Numbered from the stretch's first letter, positions 23,129 to 32,408 are shown. The stretch: DNA of 53,974 bases from Acidimicrobiia bacterium (GCA_022819825.1 JAJEGM010000003.1:1-53974), one strand, 5' to 3'. Translations and numbers: made by a program. The notes: generated by a model not told the origin, from the sequence alone.

Positions 23129-24256
23129 ATGGAGTTTGGACTTTTCATCCAGGGATACGTGCCCCAGCACCGCCGGGACGTCGATCCCGATGCCGAGCAC
23201 ACTGCGTTCATGGAGGAGCTCGACCTGGTGATCGCGGCCGACAAGGCCGGTTTCAAGTACGTGTGGCTTCCTGAGCACCACTTCCTCGACGAGTACTCCC
23301 ACATGTCGGCCAACGACGCCATCGCCGGATACCTGGCGCATGCCACCGAGCGCATCCACATCGGATCGGGCATCTTCAACCCGCTCCCCCAAGTGAACCA
23401 CCCGGCCAAGGTGGCCGAGCGGGTGGCCATGCTCGACCACTTGACCGGCGGCCGGTTTGAGTTCGGCACGGGCCGCGGCGCGGGCAGCCACGAAATCCTC
23501 GGCTTCCTGCACAAGGAGGGCATCACCGACACCTCCCACACCAAGGAGATCTGGGAGGACGTGATCGGCGAGTTCGCCAAGATGTGGACCCAGGACACCT
23601 ACGAGGGCTACGAGGGCAAGTTCTGGTCGCTGCCACCCCGCAAGGTGCTGCCCAAGCCATGGGGCAAAGGCCACCCGGCCATGTGGTATGCCGCGGGCAA
23701 CGTGACCAGCTACGCCATGGCCGCCCGCAAGGGCCTCGGCGTGCTCGGCTTCTCAGTGGGGGCCCTCGATGAGCTGGCCCCGGTGCTGGAGGCCTACAAG
23801 CGCGACATCGGCAACGCCGAGCCGGTGGGGGCGTTCGTGAACGACAACCTGATGGTGACCACCGGGGCGTTCGTGGCCGAAACCGACCAGGGGGCGGTTG
23901 ACCACGCGCTGCGGTCGTCGATGACCTACCTCCAGTCCAATGTGTTCCGCTACCACGACACATTCCCCCGGCCCGAGTGGGTGCCGCCGTGGCCCCAGAC
24001 CATCCCCATGCCCAGCGCCGATGACCTGTGGGAGACCGTGGGCCAGCCGGGCAGCGTGATGGGCGATCCCGACCAGGCTCTCAAGGCCTGCCAGCAATGG
24101 GCCGACGCCGGGGCCGACCAGCTGGTGTTCGGCATGGGCTCCAGCGAGCGGGCCGACGACCTGAAGACCATCGAGCTGCTGGGCAAGCACGTGATCCCCA
24201 AGATCGACACCGACCCGGTACACCGCACCACCCGCCTGCGCGAGGCCGCGGCCTAG
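23129..24256 (+). CDS. LLM class F420/flavin-dependent oxidoreductase, copy 1, 375 aa
   Basis: A bacterial luciferase-like TIM barrel. It has the N-terminal MEFGLFIQGYVP, WLPEHHFLDEYSH near residue 47, GSGIFNPLPQVNHPAKVAERVA and EFGTGRGAGSHE. These are typical of LLM enzymes using FMN or F420. ATG 23129 follows AGAGAGG, a good ribosome site. The next gene is a close copy (about 87% identical by hand count) starting 46 bp after this one ends. An enoyl-CoA hydratase follows, suggesting an acyl-CoA or cyclic-ketone pathway. Substrate unknown. Confidence 0.92.
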   Translation: MEFGLFIQGYVPQHRRDVDPDAEHTAFMEELDLVIAADKAGFKYVWLPEHHFLDEYSHMSANDAIAGYLAHATERIHIGSGIFNPLPQVNHPAKVAERVAMLDHLTGGRFEFGTGRGAGSHEILGFLHKEGITDTSHTKEIWEDVIGEFAKMWTQDTYEGYEGKFWSLPPRKVLPKPWGKGHPAMWYAAGNVTSYAMAARKGLGVLGFSVGALDELAPVLEAYKRDIGNAEPVGAFVNDNLMVTTGAFVAETDQGAVDHALRSSMTYLQSNVFRYHDTFPRPEWVPPWPQTIPMPSADDLWETVGQPGSVMGDPDQALKACQQWADAGADQLVFGMGSSERADDLKTIELLGKHVIPKIDTDPVHRTTRLREAAA

Positions 24257-24302
24257 CGCCACTGAGAAAGAACAACCAAGAGCACCCAGAAAAGAGGCTG
24301 AC

Positions 24303-25427
24303 ATGGAATTTGGAGTATTCATCCAGGGCTACGTGCCCCAGTTCCGCCGGGAGGGCGATCCCGAAGCCGAGCACAAGGCGTTAATGGAGGAGCTTGAGCT
24401 GGTGATCGCGGCCGACAAGGCCGGGTTCAAGTACGTGTGGCTCACCGAGCACCACTTCCTCGACGAGTACTCCCACCTGTCGGCCAACGACGCGGTGGCC
24501 GGGTATCTGGCCCATGCCACCGAGCGCATCCACATCGGATCGGGCATCTTCAACCCGCTCCCCCAGGTGAACCACCCGGCCAAGGTGGCCGAGCGGGTGG
24601 CCATGCTCGACCACCTGTCGGGGGGCCGCTTCGAGTTCGGCACCGGCCGGGGTGCGGGCAGCCACGAGATTCTGGGCTTTTTGCACAAAGAGGGCATCAC
24701 CGACACCACCGCCACCAAGGAGATCTGGGAGGACGTGATCGGCGAGTTCGCCAAGATGTGGACCCAGGACACCTACGAGGGCTACGAGGGCAAGTTCTGG
24801 TCGCTGCCGCCCCGCAAGGTGCTGCCCAAGCCGTGGGGCAAGGGCCACCCGGCCATGTGGTACGCGGCGGGCAACACCACCAGCTATGCCATGGCCGCCC
24901 GCAAGGGCCTCGGCGTGCTGGGCTTCTCGGTGGGAGAGCTCGCCGAGCTGGCCCCGGTGCTGGAGGCCTACAAGAACGAGATCGGCAACGCCGAGCCGGT
25001 GGGGGCGTTCGTGAACGACAACATCATGGTGACCAGCGGGGCGTTCGTGGCCGAGACCACCGAGGAGGCGGTAGACGCCATCATGCGGTCGTCGATGACC
25101 TACCTCCAGTCCAACGTGTTCCGCTACCACGACACCTTCCCCCGCCCCGAGTGGGTACCGCCGTGGCCCCAGACCATCCCCATGCCCCCCCTCGAGGAGG
25201 CCCAGGCGATGATCGGCCAGCCGGGCGCGGTGATGGGCAACCCCGACCAGGCGCTCAAGGGCGCCCAGGCGTGGGCCGACGCGGGCGCCGACCAACTGGT
25301 GTTCGGATTGGGCTCGGCTGAACGGGCCGACGACCTCAAGATGATCCAGCTCATGGGCGAGCACGTGATCCCCAAGATCGACACCGACCCGGTGCACCGC
25401 ACCACCCGCCTGCGCGAAGCTGGCTAG
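24303..25427 (+). CDS. LLM class F420/flavin-dependent oxidoreductase, copy 2, 374 aa
   Basis: A tandem paralogue of the gene at 23129. The core from WGKGHPAMWYAAGN through the C-terminal DTDPVHRTTRLREA is almost unchanged. Most differences are near residues 6-28 and in one block near residue 300 (PSADDLWETV against PPLEEAQAMI), which may be substrate-facing. ATG 24303 has AAGAGG upstream. Its stop is followed directly by the GTG of the enoyl-CoA hydratase. The high identity suggests a recent duplication or conversion, or selection to keep both. Confidence 0.92.
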   Translation: MEFGVFIQGYVPQFRREGDPEAEHKALMEELELVIAADKAGFKYVWLTEHHFLDEYSHLSANDAVAGYLAHATERIHIGSGIFNPLPQVNHPAKVAERVAMLDHLSGGRFEFGTGRGAGSHEILGFLHKEGITDTTATKEIWEDVIGEFAKMWTQDTYEGYEGKFWSLPPRKVLPKPWGKGHPAMWYAAGNTTSYAMAARKGLGVLGFSVGELAELAPVLEAYKNEIGNAEPVGAFVNDNIMVTSGAFVAETTEEAVDAIMRSSMTYLQSNVFRYHDTFPRPEWVPPWPQTIPMPPLEEAQAMIGQPGAVMGNPDQALKGAQAWADAGADQLVFGLGSAERADDLKMIQLMGEHVIPKIDTDPVHRTTRLREAG

Positions 25428-26240
25428 GTGGCAGGAGAGCTCAAAGGCCATCCCAACGCCGTCATCGATGTAGACGACGGGATCATCACGGTCACCCTCG
25501 ACCGGCCCGACAAGCTGAACGCCATCAGCCACGACATGACCGCATCGCTGTGGGAGGCCGTGCTGGCGCTGGGCGACCGCGACGACCTGAAATGCCTCGT
25601 GATCACGGCCAAGGGCCGCTATTTCACCGCCGGACAGGACATTTCCAGCCCGGCCGGGAACCGTCCCGGCAATCCCGAGACAATGGACCAGCATCCGGGC
25701 TGGAACTTTCGCCGCGACTACCGCAGCCACCACCTGCTCTACGACGAGATGGAGGCGGTGGAGAAGCCGGTGATCATGGCCATCCAAGCGCGGTGTTTGG
25801 GGGCCGGGGTGGAGATGGCCGGGTCGGTGGACTTCCGGTTCTGCGCGCCGGAAGCATCGTTTGCTCTGCCCGAGGTGAAACTGGGCGGTATTGCCGGCAG
25901 CGGCGGCACCAGCAGGCTGACCCGTTTGATCGGACCGAGCTGGGCAAAGTGGATGGCCATGGCCACCATGGAGATCGACGCCGAACAGGCCAAGTCGATC
26001 GGGCTGATCCATGAGGTGTATCCGGCAGAGTCGCTGATGGACGAGGTGTATGCCTTCTGCCGCCACCTGATGTCGCTGCCCACTGAGGCGCTGGGACTGG
26101 CCAAGATGGCAGTGGACGTACACGCCGACGTGACCGACCGGAACATCCAGCGTCAGTTCGACCGGGTGGCGGTGTACTCCTCGGTGGCAGAGTTCGAAAA
26201 GTCAATGGAGCGCTTCGGGCGCGAGCCCGATAAGAAGTAG
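25428..26240 (+). CDS. Enoyl-CoA hydratase/isomerase (crotonase) family protein, 270 aa
   Basis: Crotonase fold. It has the N-terminal ITVTLDRPDKLNAIS and the first oxyanion-hole segment GRYFTAGQDISS. The second segment is ARCLGAGVEMAGSVDFRFC, and LPEVKLGGIAGSGGT carries the usual acidic-residue region. Length is normal. The GTG start at 25428 immediately follows the TAG of the LLM gene with no gap, so it probably depends on termination-reinitiation. It likely hydrates or isomerises an enoyl-CoA in the same pathway as the LLM pair. It converges with bioB. Confidence 0.9.
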   Translation: MAGELKGHPNAVIDVDDGIITVTLDRPDKLNAISHDMTASLWEAVLALGDRDDLKCLVITAKGRYFTAGQDISSPAGNRPGNPETMDQHPGWNFRRDYRSHHLLYDEMEAVEKPVIMAIQARCLGAGVEMAGSVDFRFCAPEASFALPEVKLGGIAGSGGTSRLTRLIGPSWAKWMAMATMEIDAEQAKSIGLIHEVYPAESLMDEVYAFCRHLMSLPTEALGLAKMAVDVHADVTDRNIQRQFDRVAVYSSVAEFEKSMERFGREPDKK

Positions 26241-26255
26241 CTCGTTAGAGAGCTA

Positions 26256-27224
26256 TCACAGCTCCACTAGTTGGACATCGAGTTTCTCCAACAGCGCCTC
26301 GTCGCGGGTGGCGCCGGGATTGGCAGTGGTGAGGAGTCGATCACCGAGGAAGATGCTGCTGGCCCCGGCGTGTAGACACAGGGCCTGGAGCTCGTCGGTC
26401 ATCTCGTTGCGACCAGCTGACAGCCGAACCACCGATTCCGGCATCATCAGCCGTGCCGCCGCAATCGTTCTGACCAGTTCGAGGGGATCGAGTTTCTCAG
26501 TGCCGAACAGCGGGGTGCCCGGAACCTGAACCAGCAAGTTGATGGGGACGCTCTCGGGATGCGGGTCGAGTTGCGCTAGTTGGGCCAGCAGGCCAGCGCG
26601 GTCGCGCCTTGACTCCCCCATGCCGACGATTCCGCCGGTACACAGCTTCACACCGGAATCGCGGACATGGGCCAGCGTGGTCAGGCGGTCTTGGTAGACG
26701 CGGGTGGTGATGATCTCGCCGTAGAACTCGGGCGAGGTATCGAGGTTGTGGTTGTAGTAGTCGAGGCCCGCGTCGGCCAGCGTGTTGGCCTGCTCCGCGG
26801 TGAGCATGCCCAGAGTCGCACAGGTCTCCAAACCGAGCGCGCCCACCTCGCGGACCGCGTGGCTGACCTCCTCCACCTGCTGGTCGTTCGGCTCCCGCCA
26901 TGCCGCACCCATGCAGAAGCGGGTTGCGCCCGCCAGTCGGGCTTTCTCGGCGGCTGCCACAATTTCGCTAGTGGGCATGAGCCGCTCGGGCTTGAGACCG
27001 GTGTTCCACTTGGCCGACTGCGGGCAATAAGCACAGTCCTCAGGACACGCCCCCGTCTTGATGGACAGCAGCATGGCGGCCTCCACCTCATGAGGATCAT
27101 GGCGGGCCCGGTGGATTTGGTGGGCATCGGCCAGGAGATCGTGAAACGGGTGGGCGATCAATGCTTCAGCCTCATCAACGCTCCAGTTGTGTCTGGGTCG
27201 GAGAAGAAACTCAATCGTGGCCAT
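26256..27224 (-). CDS. bioB: Biotin synthase
   Basis: A radical SAM enzyme inserting sulfur into dethiobiotin. The [4Fe-4S] motif is CPEDCAYC, with [20 protein letters not shown] as the segment. Other conserved family motifs are [34 protein letters not shown] and VRLSAGR. The last is near the [2Fe-2S] Arg ligand, with the other cluster cysteines in CMGAAW and ETCATLG. ATG 27224 has AGGAGTG upstream. Length is normal. No other bio gene is in the window, so precursor synthesis is elsewhere or biotin precursors are imported. Confidence 0.94.
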   Translation of the reverse strand: MATIEFLLRPRHNWSVDEAEALIAHPFHDLLADAHQIHRARHDPHEVEAAMLLSIKTGACPEDCAYCPQSAKWNTGLKPERLMPTSEIVAAAEKARLAGATRFCMGAAWREPNDQQVEEVSHAVREVGALGLETCATLGMLTAEQANTLADAGLDYYNHNLDTSPEFYGEIITTRVYQDRLTTLAHVRDSGVKLCTGGIVGMGESRRDRAGLLAQLAQLDPHPESVPINLLVQVPGTPLFGTEKLDPLELVRTIAAARLMMPESVVRLSAGRNEMTDELQALCLHAGASSIFLGDRLLTTANPGATRDEALLEKLDVQLVEL

Positions 27225-27275
27225 TCGCGCACTCCTGAAGATTGGGGGAATTCACCGTTCTTGCGGATCTGTGGA

Positions 27276-28397
27276 TCAGATGCCGATCTTGAATAGTCGG
27301 CGGGCGTTGGTCTCGGCGAATTTGCGGGCAACGTCCTCGACCATAGGAGCGGTGGTGTGTTTGAGGGACTCCATGCTGTGAGGGAACAGCGTGGACTCGT
27401 GGGGATAGTCGGACTCCCAGGTGATGTTGTCCTCGCCGATCGCGTCGAGGGCGGCGATGGCGGTGTCGTCGCGCAGCATGCACACAGTCATGTGCTCGGC
27501 GAAGGTCTCTCGAGGGGGGCGCTCGGCGGGGAGCTGCACTCGGAAGTTGTTGAACACGTCGCTGGACTGTTCCAGCAGGTAGGGGGCCCATCCGGCCCCG
27601 CCCTCGGAGAAGGCGACCTGAATGGACCGGTGGCGGTCCAAGATGCCGGAGAACAGCCAATCGGAGCAGGCGATCATGGAGTTGGCCCCCACGTAGGGCA
27701 GAACGAGGCACGGAGGGGCATCGTCGGACGACTTGATGAGCTTGGACGATGAGCCTATGTGCAGGCACACCACCAGGCCGGTCTCGTCCACCGCGGCCCA
27801 CAGCGACTCCCAATGGTCGGTGAACACCGACGGCAGGCCCAGCGAGGTGGGATTCTCCGAGAAGGCCACCGCCCGGGCGCCCATGGCCGCGGTGCGCCGT
27901 ACCTCCTCAGCAGCGGCGGCCGGATCCCACAGCGGCACCACAATCAGGGGGATGAGCCGCTCGGGGTCGGTGGCGCACCATTCCTCCAGAATGAAGTCGT
28001 TGTAGGCCCGCACGCACAGCGCGGCAAGTTCGAAGTCGTGGCTCACCACAAACCGGTGGCCGGCGAACCGGCTGAAGTCGGGGAAGTTCACCTGGGCCCA
28101 GATGCCGTCGAGGTCCATGTCGTCGAGGCGAGCCGAGGGGTCGTAGCAGCCCGGGCGCATCTCGCTGAACCGGGCCACGCCCAGCGGGTCGTCGTCGAAT
28201 CCCGGCAGGGTGCGGGTGTTGCCCCGCACCGTTTGGACTATCTGGTCTTCGTACAGCCACGCCTCGGTGCCGTTTTCCAACTCGACGACTCGGGGGCCGC
28301 GGTCGCGGTAGGCCGCAGGCAGGCGACTCTGCCACAGATGGGGCGGCTCGATGATGTGGTCGTCAACCGATATGGGCTTGACGTCGGCTGGAAGCAT
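27276..28397 (-). CDS. Amidohydrolase family 2 protein, 373 aa
   Basis: PF04909-type TIM barrel. N-terminal SVDDHIIEPPHLW, central VVCLHIGSSSKL, VAFSEGGAGWAPYL and C-terminal NITWESDYPHESTLFPHS supply the usual metal ligands. In this copy the common FGSD is WESD. The frame is open upstream to 28826, but that lies over the lipoprotein gene; ATG 28397 is the plausible start. A minus-strand TATCCT (28412-28407) suggests a near-leaderless message. Closest in motif order to the member at 49250. Substrate unknown. Confidence 0.88.
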   Translation of the reverse strand: MLPADVKPISVDDHIIEPPHLWQSRLPAAYRDRGPRVVELENGTEAWLYEDQIVQTVRGNTRTLPGFDDDPLGVARFSEMRPGCYDPSARLDDMDLDGIWAQVNFPDFSRFAGHRFVVSHDFELAALCVRAYNDFILEEWCATDPERLIPLIVVPLWDPAAAAEEVRRTAAMGARAVAFSENPTSLGLPSVFTDHWESLWAAVDETGLVVCLHIGSSSKLIKSSDDAPPCLVLPYVGANSMIACSDWLFSGILDRHRSIQVAFSEGGAGWAPYLLEQSSDVFNNFRVQLPAERPPRETFAEHMTVCMLRDDTAIAALDAIGEDNITWESDYPHESTLFPHSMESLKHTTAPMVEDVARKFAETNARRLFKIGI

Positions 28398-28406
28398 GGA
28401 CGCCCC

Positions 28407-28416
28407 AGGATAGTGT
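28407..28416. promoter_or_regulatory. Overlapping divergent -10 elements
   Basis: Plus-strand TAGTGT (28411-28416) sits at -12 to -7 from the lipoprotein GTG at 28423. Minus-strand TATCCT (28412-28407) sits at -15 to -10 from the amidohydrolase ATG at 28397. The two hexamers share two base pairs. Confidence 0.45.
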
Positions 28417-28422
28417 TCGAGT

Positions 28423-29193
28423 GTGATTAGCCGGATGTGGGCTCTGTTGCTTGTGGCAGTCCTCGTGATGGCTGCCTGCGGCAACGACGCAGAGGAGCCT
28501 GAGGCGGCCGTGGTCGAGACCGTGGACCTGGACGAGATTCCGACGGTGGCCGCCCCGACACCGACACCGATGCCCGCTACTCCGACCCCAACCCCCGAAC
28601 CCACCGCCCTCCCTCTCCCGGAGCTGCTGGTATGGCCCACCTTCGAGCCTGAGGCGTGGCCGCGCACTCCTGACGAGGCGGCGGCGGCCTTTGCGCGGCA
28701 AGTGGCTCGGGGAGAAAGGGGCACCGAGCCCCGTCCCGCGGTGCAGAACGGCGCCACCGCCACCGCAGAGCTGCCCCGACTGGCCGAGGACGGCTCGCCG
28801 TTCGGGCTGGCCTCCACCATCCACATGCAGCAAGTTCAACTTGACGACGGCACGCTGACCTGGGTGGTGATCAGCGCCCAGTCGGACGACATCGTGGTGG
28901 AATCCCCAATGGTGGGCGAACTGCTGGCCGGGGGCACCGTTGTGGTGGGTGAAGGCCAGGGCTTCGAAGGCACAATCGTGTTCCAGATCGAAGACCAAGA
29001 CGGCCTATTGGGCCTGGCCTTGGCCCAAGGAGGAGCACTGGGCGAGAACCACCCCTTCGAGACCCCCCTGCCCTTCGATCAACGCCCCGCCTCCGGCCAT
29101 TGGGCAACCCTCACCGGCTTCACCGACTCCGCCGTAGACGGCAGCCTCTCCGCCCTAACCATGCTCCCCATGCGACTGGTCGACGCCTCATAG
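28423..29193 (+). CDS. Lipoprotein with Gmad2-like immunoglobulin domain, 256 aa
   Basis: A lipoprotein signal peptide with lipobox VMAAC is at residues 15-19. A Pro/Thr-rich linker (TPTPMPATPTPTPEPT) is followed by a mixed domain. The C-terminal part, with VVVGEGQGFEGTIVFQIED and the final TGFTDSAVDGSLSALTML, resembles the Gmad2 immunoglobulin-like domain of exported actinobacterial proteins. Likely anchored on the outer face of the membrane. The GTG start fits the leaderless-type hexamer. It is divergent from an amidohydrolase and ends just before the tRNA on the opposite strand. Function unknown. Confidence 0.8.
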   Translation: MISRMWALLLVAVLVMAACGNDAEEPEAAVVETVDLDEIPTVAAPTPTPMPATPTPTPEPTALPLPELLVWPTFEPEAWPRTPDEAAAAFARQVARGERGTEPRPAVQNGATATAELPRLAEDGSPFGLASTIHMQQVQLDDGTLTWVVISAQSDDIVVESPMVGELLAGGTVVVGEGQGFEGTIVFQIEDQDGLLGLALAQGGALGENHPFETPLPFDQRPASGHWATLTGFTDSAVDGSLSALTMLPMRLVDAS

Positions 29194-29214
29194 GCGAAAC
29201 CGGGGGATTTTCGG

Positions 29215-29287
29215 AGCCCGAGAGGAGAATCGAACTCCTGACCTATTCATTACGAATGAATTGCTCTGCCGACTGAGCTACTCGGGC
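29215..29287 (-). tRNA. tRNA-Thr (anticodon CGT)
   Basis: The minus strand folds as a full cloverleaf of 73 nt. The acceptor stem is GCCCGAG with CTCGGGC. The D arm contains AGTCGGCA, and the T arm has TTCGATT as its loop. The anticodon stem ATTCA/TGAAT closes the loop TTCGTAA, so the anticodon is CGT, reading ACG. CCA is not encoded. It lies just downstream of holB on the same strand. Confidence 0.95.
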
Positions 29288-29308
29288 GCGGGGGTCAGGC
29301 TACCAGCC

Positions 29309-30409
29309 CTATTGGCGGGGGAGAGATAGGAAAAGGGACTGTAGGAGGAGGGGTTCGTTGGGGTTTCTCACCAGGCAGGCGTGGGTGTCGCGGATGCGGG
29401 TTATGGCGGCGACGGCTTCGGGGGCATGGCGATTGTCGGCCATTTGCTGGCGATAGAAAGCGGCCAGGGTGGCTAGGCCGAAACGGAGTTCGTCGGCTCG
29501 CAGGAGGCGTTGTTCTCGGCGGTGGCGGGCGTCCATTTCCCGGCGCAGGCGGGCTTGGGCGCCCACGTCGGCTTCGATTCGGGCCAGGTCTTCGGACTCG
29601 GCTTGCTGGCGAGCAGTCAAGGGAGCTTGGGCTTCATCGATGAGCGATCGCAGTTCGTCGACCAGGGCCGACACCGTGGCACCGGTGCCGTCTAGCCGGG
29701 CTGGCGTCGCGGCCCACGCACGGCGACGGGCACCGAGGCCCTCGTCGGTGGCCAGCAGCCGAGCCCGGCTCACGTCGCCAGCCGCGGCGGCCACGATGTC
29801 GTCCAGGCCCTTGGAGCTCACCCCCTCGCGCTCGAGAATGCGGCGCACATCGTCGTCGGGCACCGGGTCGAACTCCACGATGACGCAGCGGGAGGCCACG
29901 GTGGTGTGATCGGGGGGGATCTCCTCGCTCAGCAGCACGATGACCGCGGTGGGGGGCGGCTCTTCAATGGTCTTGAGCAGACTGGCCACGGCTTCGGGCT
30001 CGGCGGTTTGGAACCGGTCGCAGACGATCACCTTGAGGCGGCCTTCCACCGGGCTGCGGGACGCCTCGAAGATGATCTCGTCGGCCTCGACCACCCTCAG
30101 AGTCCGACCCTCGGGCTCGTGAATGGCCACGTCGGGGTGGCGACCGGCCAGGGCCAGGCGGCGGCTTCGGGAATCGTCTCCGATCAGCGCGGCGGCAAAA
30201 GCCAGGGCGGCGGTGCGCTTGCCGGTACCGCGCGGGCCACAGAACAGATAGGCGTGCACCGGTTGGGCCGCAGCTGAGGCCAAGAGCTCGGCTACCCGGG
30301 GCTGTCCCTCCAAGGCAGCCCAGACGTCGTCGACGGCATCGTCGATACCGGGCAGCGAGTCGCCCGGCGAATCGGAGTGCCGTTCATCCTGGCTCAGCAG
30401 GTCAGACAC
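29309..30409 (-). CDS. holB: DNA polymerase III subunit delta' (clamp loader)
   Basis: AAA+ clamp-loader subunit. The degenerate P-loop is LFCGPRGTGKRTAAL (about residues 56-70). LLKTIEEPPPTAVIVLLSE and the arginine-finger SRC motif (ASRCVIVEF) follow. A helical region rich in Arg/Glu lies towards the C-terminus. Length of 366 aa is in range. It overlaps tmk by eight bases, a common actinobacterial pairing (tmk then holB). It ends the topA-MFS-tmk-holB run, followed by tRNA-Thr. Confidence 0.9.
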   Translation of the reverse strand: MSDLLSQDERHSDSPGDSLPGIDDAVDDVWAALEGQPRVAELLASAAAQPVHAYLFCGPRGTGKRTAALAFAAALIGDDSRSRRLALAGRHPDVAIHEPEGRTLRVVEADEIIFEASRSPVEGRLKVIVCDRFQTAEPEAVASLLKTIEEPPPTAVIVLLSEEIPPDHTTVASRCVIVEFDPVPDDDVRRILEREGVSSKGLDDIVAAAAGDVSRARLLATDEGLGARRRAWAATPARLDGTGATVSALVDELRSLIDEAQAPLTARQQAESEDLARIEADVGAQARLRREMDARHRREQRLLRADELRFGLATLAAFYRQQMADNRHAPEAVAAITRIRDTHACLVRNPNEPLLLQSLFLSLPRQ

Positions 30410-31004
30410 CGAGTCGATCCCGAACCGCGGCGTACACCGCTTCAGCTACTTCGCCGACCGGGCCACTCCCGTCGACCACCACCCACTGGTCGGGGTTCTG
30501 CTCGGCCAGGGTCCGGAACCCGTCGAGCACACGCTGGTGGAAATCGGCGTCCTCGGCTTCGATTCGGTCGCCGGGCGATGACCGACGAGTCCGGGCCACC
30601 TCCTCGGACACCACCAGCAGCACGTTCAGGTCGCTTTGGAGGCCGCCGGTGGCAAAAAGCGACAGGGCCAGGACATCGTCCACCCCCAAGTGGCGTCCGA
30701 AGCCCTGATAGGCCAGCGATGACCCGATGAACCGGTCGGTGACCACATGAATCCCCGCGGCCAAAGCAGGGCGGATCACCTCGGCGACGTGCTGGGCCCG
30801 GTCGGCGGCCATCAGCAGGGCCTCGGCATGGGGCGACAGCGCCAGCTCGGGCGAATCCAACACCAGCGAGCGAATCCGGGCCCCTGAATCAGTGGCGCCG
30901 GGTTCGAATGTGAGCTTGGCCCCCAGCCGCTCAGCCAGCAGCTTGGCCTGCGTGCTCTTGCCCACGGCCTCGCCGCCTTCGAAGGCAATCAGGCGGCCGG
31001 TCAT
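30402..31004 (-). CDS. tmk: Thymidylate kinase
   Basis: Phosphorylates dTMP to dTDP. The P-loop is IAFEGGEAVGKSTQA (residues 6-20). The DR(F/Y) motif is in VVTDRFIGSSLAYQG and the lid region is ARTRRSSPGDRIEAEDADFH. Length of 200 aa is normal from ATG 31004, which overlaps the MFS stop by four bases (ATGA); sequence further upstream belongs to that gene. Translationally linked to the MFS gene upstream and holB downstream. Confidence 0.92.
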   Translation of the reverse strand: MTGRLIAFEGGEAVGKSTQAKLLAERLGAKLTFEPGATDSGARIRSLVLDSPELALSPHAEALLMAADRAQHVAEVIRPALAAGIHVVTDRFIGSSLAYQGFGRHLGVDDVLALSLFATGGLQSDLNVLLVVSEEVARTRRSSPGDRIEAEDADFHQRVLDGFRTLAEQNPDQWVVVDGSGPVGEVAEAVYAAVRDRLGV

Positions 31005-32371
31005 GACTTGGCCCCTCGCCGGGAGACCAGGGTCAGGAAACCGGCAGCCACCATGATGAGGGCGGCCAGCCACAACGTGAGGCGAACGCCGGGGATGATC
31101 ACGTCAAAGCCGAGGATGTTCACATCTTTGTCGAAGAACTTGTCCGACAGCCCGTTCAGAAAGAGGGCCAGCGCGGGGCCGAGCAGCAGGGCGAGCATCA
31201 CCGACGACCGCACCAGCGTGAACAGCCCGGCAAAGACCCGAGCCCGCAGCTCCTCGGTGGCGTTCTCCTGGAGCAGGGTGATCCCCAGCACATAGACCGT
31301 CCCCGCACACACGCCGAGCCCGCCCACAAGCAGGGCTGATCCGAGCAGCGTCCACATCGACGTGGCGACAAAGAGGCAGATGCCGGCCCCGAATACCGCG
31401 GCTACGAAGACCCGCTCTTTGTGCAACTGGCTCTGTTTCGCGGCCAACCCGGCAATTCCCAGAGCCACGCCGATTCCCAGAGCCACCATAAAGGTGAGGA
31501 ACCCGTCACCGCCATCCACGTTGAGCACATCTTCAGCAAACACCGGACCCAAGGGAATGATCATTCCCCCGCCGATCAAACCCACCGCGAGGGCGACGTT
31601 CACCGTCCGTACAGTGGGGTTCACGAAGATGAAGCTCCAGCCCTCCCGCAAGTCTTGAAAGACCTGTTCGGGAGCCCACAGCCGGGTTGAGTCGTCGGGC
31701 TCAGCACCGGTTGACTGAGGGCCCCGGGGCAGGGCGAGTCGAGAGACAATCGCCGCGGCCACCGCGAATGACGCGGCATCGAGGTAGAACGCAATCGACT
31801 CTGTGTCGATGCGCAGGAAATCGACCGCGCCGATGTCATCGATGACGTTGGCCAAATCAGCGAGGCCGATGAAGATGCCCGCGGCAATCGGGAACGTGCC
31901 ATAGGCGGCAACCAGGGAGAGGGAGTTGACTGCGGTCAGCTTCTCCCGGGGCACCAGATTGGGTACCGAGGCCTCTTTGGCCGGGGCCCACAGCAGGGCG
32001 AATCCCTCCAGGATCAGCGAGGCCAGCACGAGCTGCCAGACGAAGTCCACAAACGGCAGCCAGAGCAAAGTGGCGGCCCGGCCCAGATCGCACACCACCA
32101 TCGTCCGTTTGCGATCCCAGCGGTCCACCAGCACTCCGGCCGCCGAGCCGAAGATGAGCCCGGGCAGGAAGCGGGCGATCATCACATAGGCCACCGAGGC
32201 CTCCGGGGTCCCGCCGCCGACGCGGTTGGCGGTGATGAGGATGGCGAACAGGGCTAACCAGTCGCCGCCGGAGGAGAAGATCTGGGCAATCCACAGCCTG
32301 AAGTACTGGGCGCTGCCGAAAATCCGGTCAACTCGAGCAGAGGCAACCCCAGAGGACTCGTCAAAAGCCAT
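31001..32371 (-). CDS. MFS transporter, 456 aa
   Basis: A polytopic membrane protein of about 12 segments. It begins FGSAQYFRLWIAQIFSSGGDW, as in the MFS group with a predicted exporter role (MFS_3, enterobactin-exporter-like). The loop 2-3 motif is GVLVDRWDRKRTMV, and FVNPTVRTVNVALA opens the second half. The frame is open upstream to 32545, but that part is over the topA end and highly Arg-rich; ATG 32371 is the real start. Placed between topA and tmk, an arrangement seen in other actinobacteria. Substrate unknown. Confidence 0.88.
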   Translation of the reverse strand: MAFDESSGVASARVDRIFGSAQYFRLWIAQIFSSGGDWLALFAILITANRVGGGTPEASVAYVMIARFLPGLIFGSAAGVLVDRWDRKRTMVVCDLGRAATLLWLPFVDFVWQLVLASLILEGFALLWAPAKEASVPNLVPREKLTAVNSLSLVAAYGTFPIAAGIFIGLADLANVIDDIGAVDFLRIDTESIAFYLDAASFAVAAAIVSRLALPRGPQSTGAEPDDSTRLWAPEQVFQDLREGWSFIFVNPTVRTVNVALAVGLIGGGMIIPLGPVFAEDVLNVDGGDGFLTFMVALGIGVALGIAGLAAKQSQLHKERVFVAAVFGAGICLFVATSMWTLLGSALLVGGLGVCAGTVYVLGITLLQENATEELRARVFAGLFTLVRSSVMLALLLGPALALFLNGLSDKFFDKDVNILGFDVIIPGVRLTLWLAALIMVAAGFLTLVSRRGAKS

Positions 32372-32408
32372 GCCGGGCCGCCTCCACCCGCTCAGGGTAG
32401 CTACTGGC

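Noticed and set aside
24381..26123. 580-aa minus-strand frame opposite the LLM pair and crotonase
   Set aside because: His/Gly/Leu-rich shadow of well-identified plus-strand genes; no family motif.
26241..26255. Terminator or riboswitch between the crotonase gene and bioB
   Set aside because: Only a 5-bp stem (GAGCT/AGCTC) is possible in and around the gap; too weak to call.
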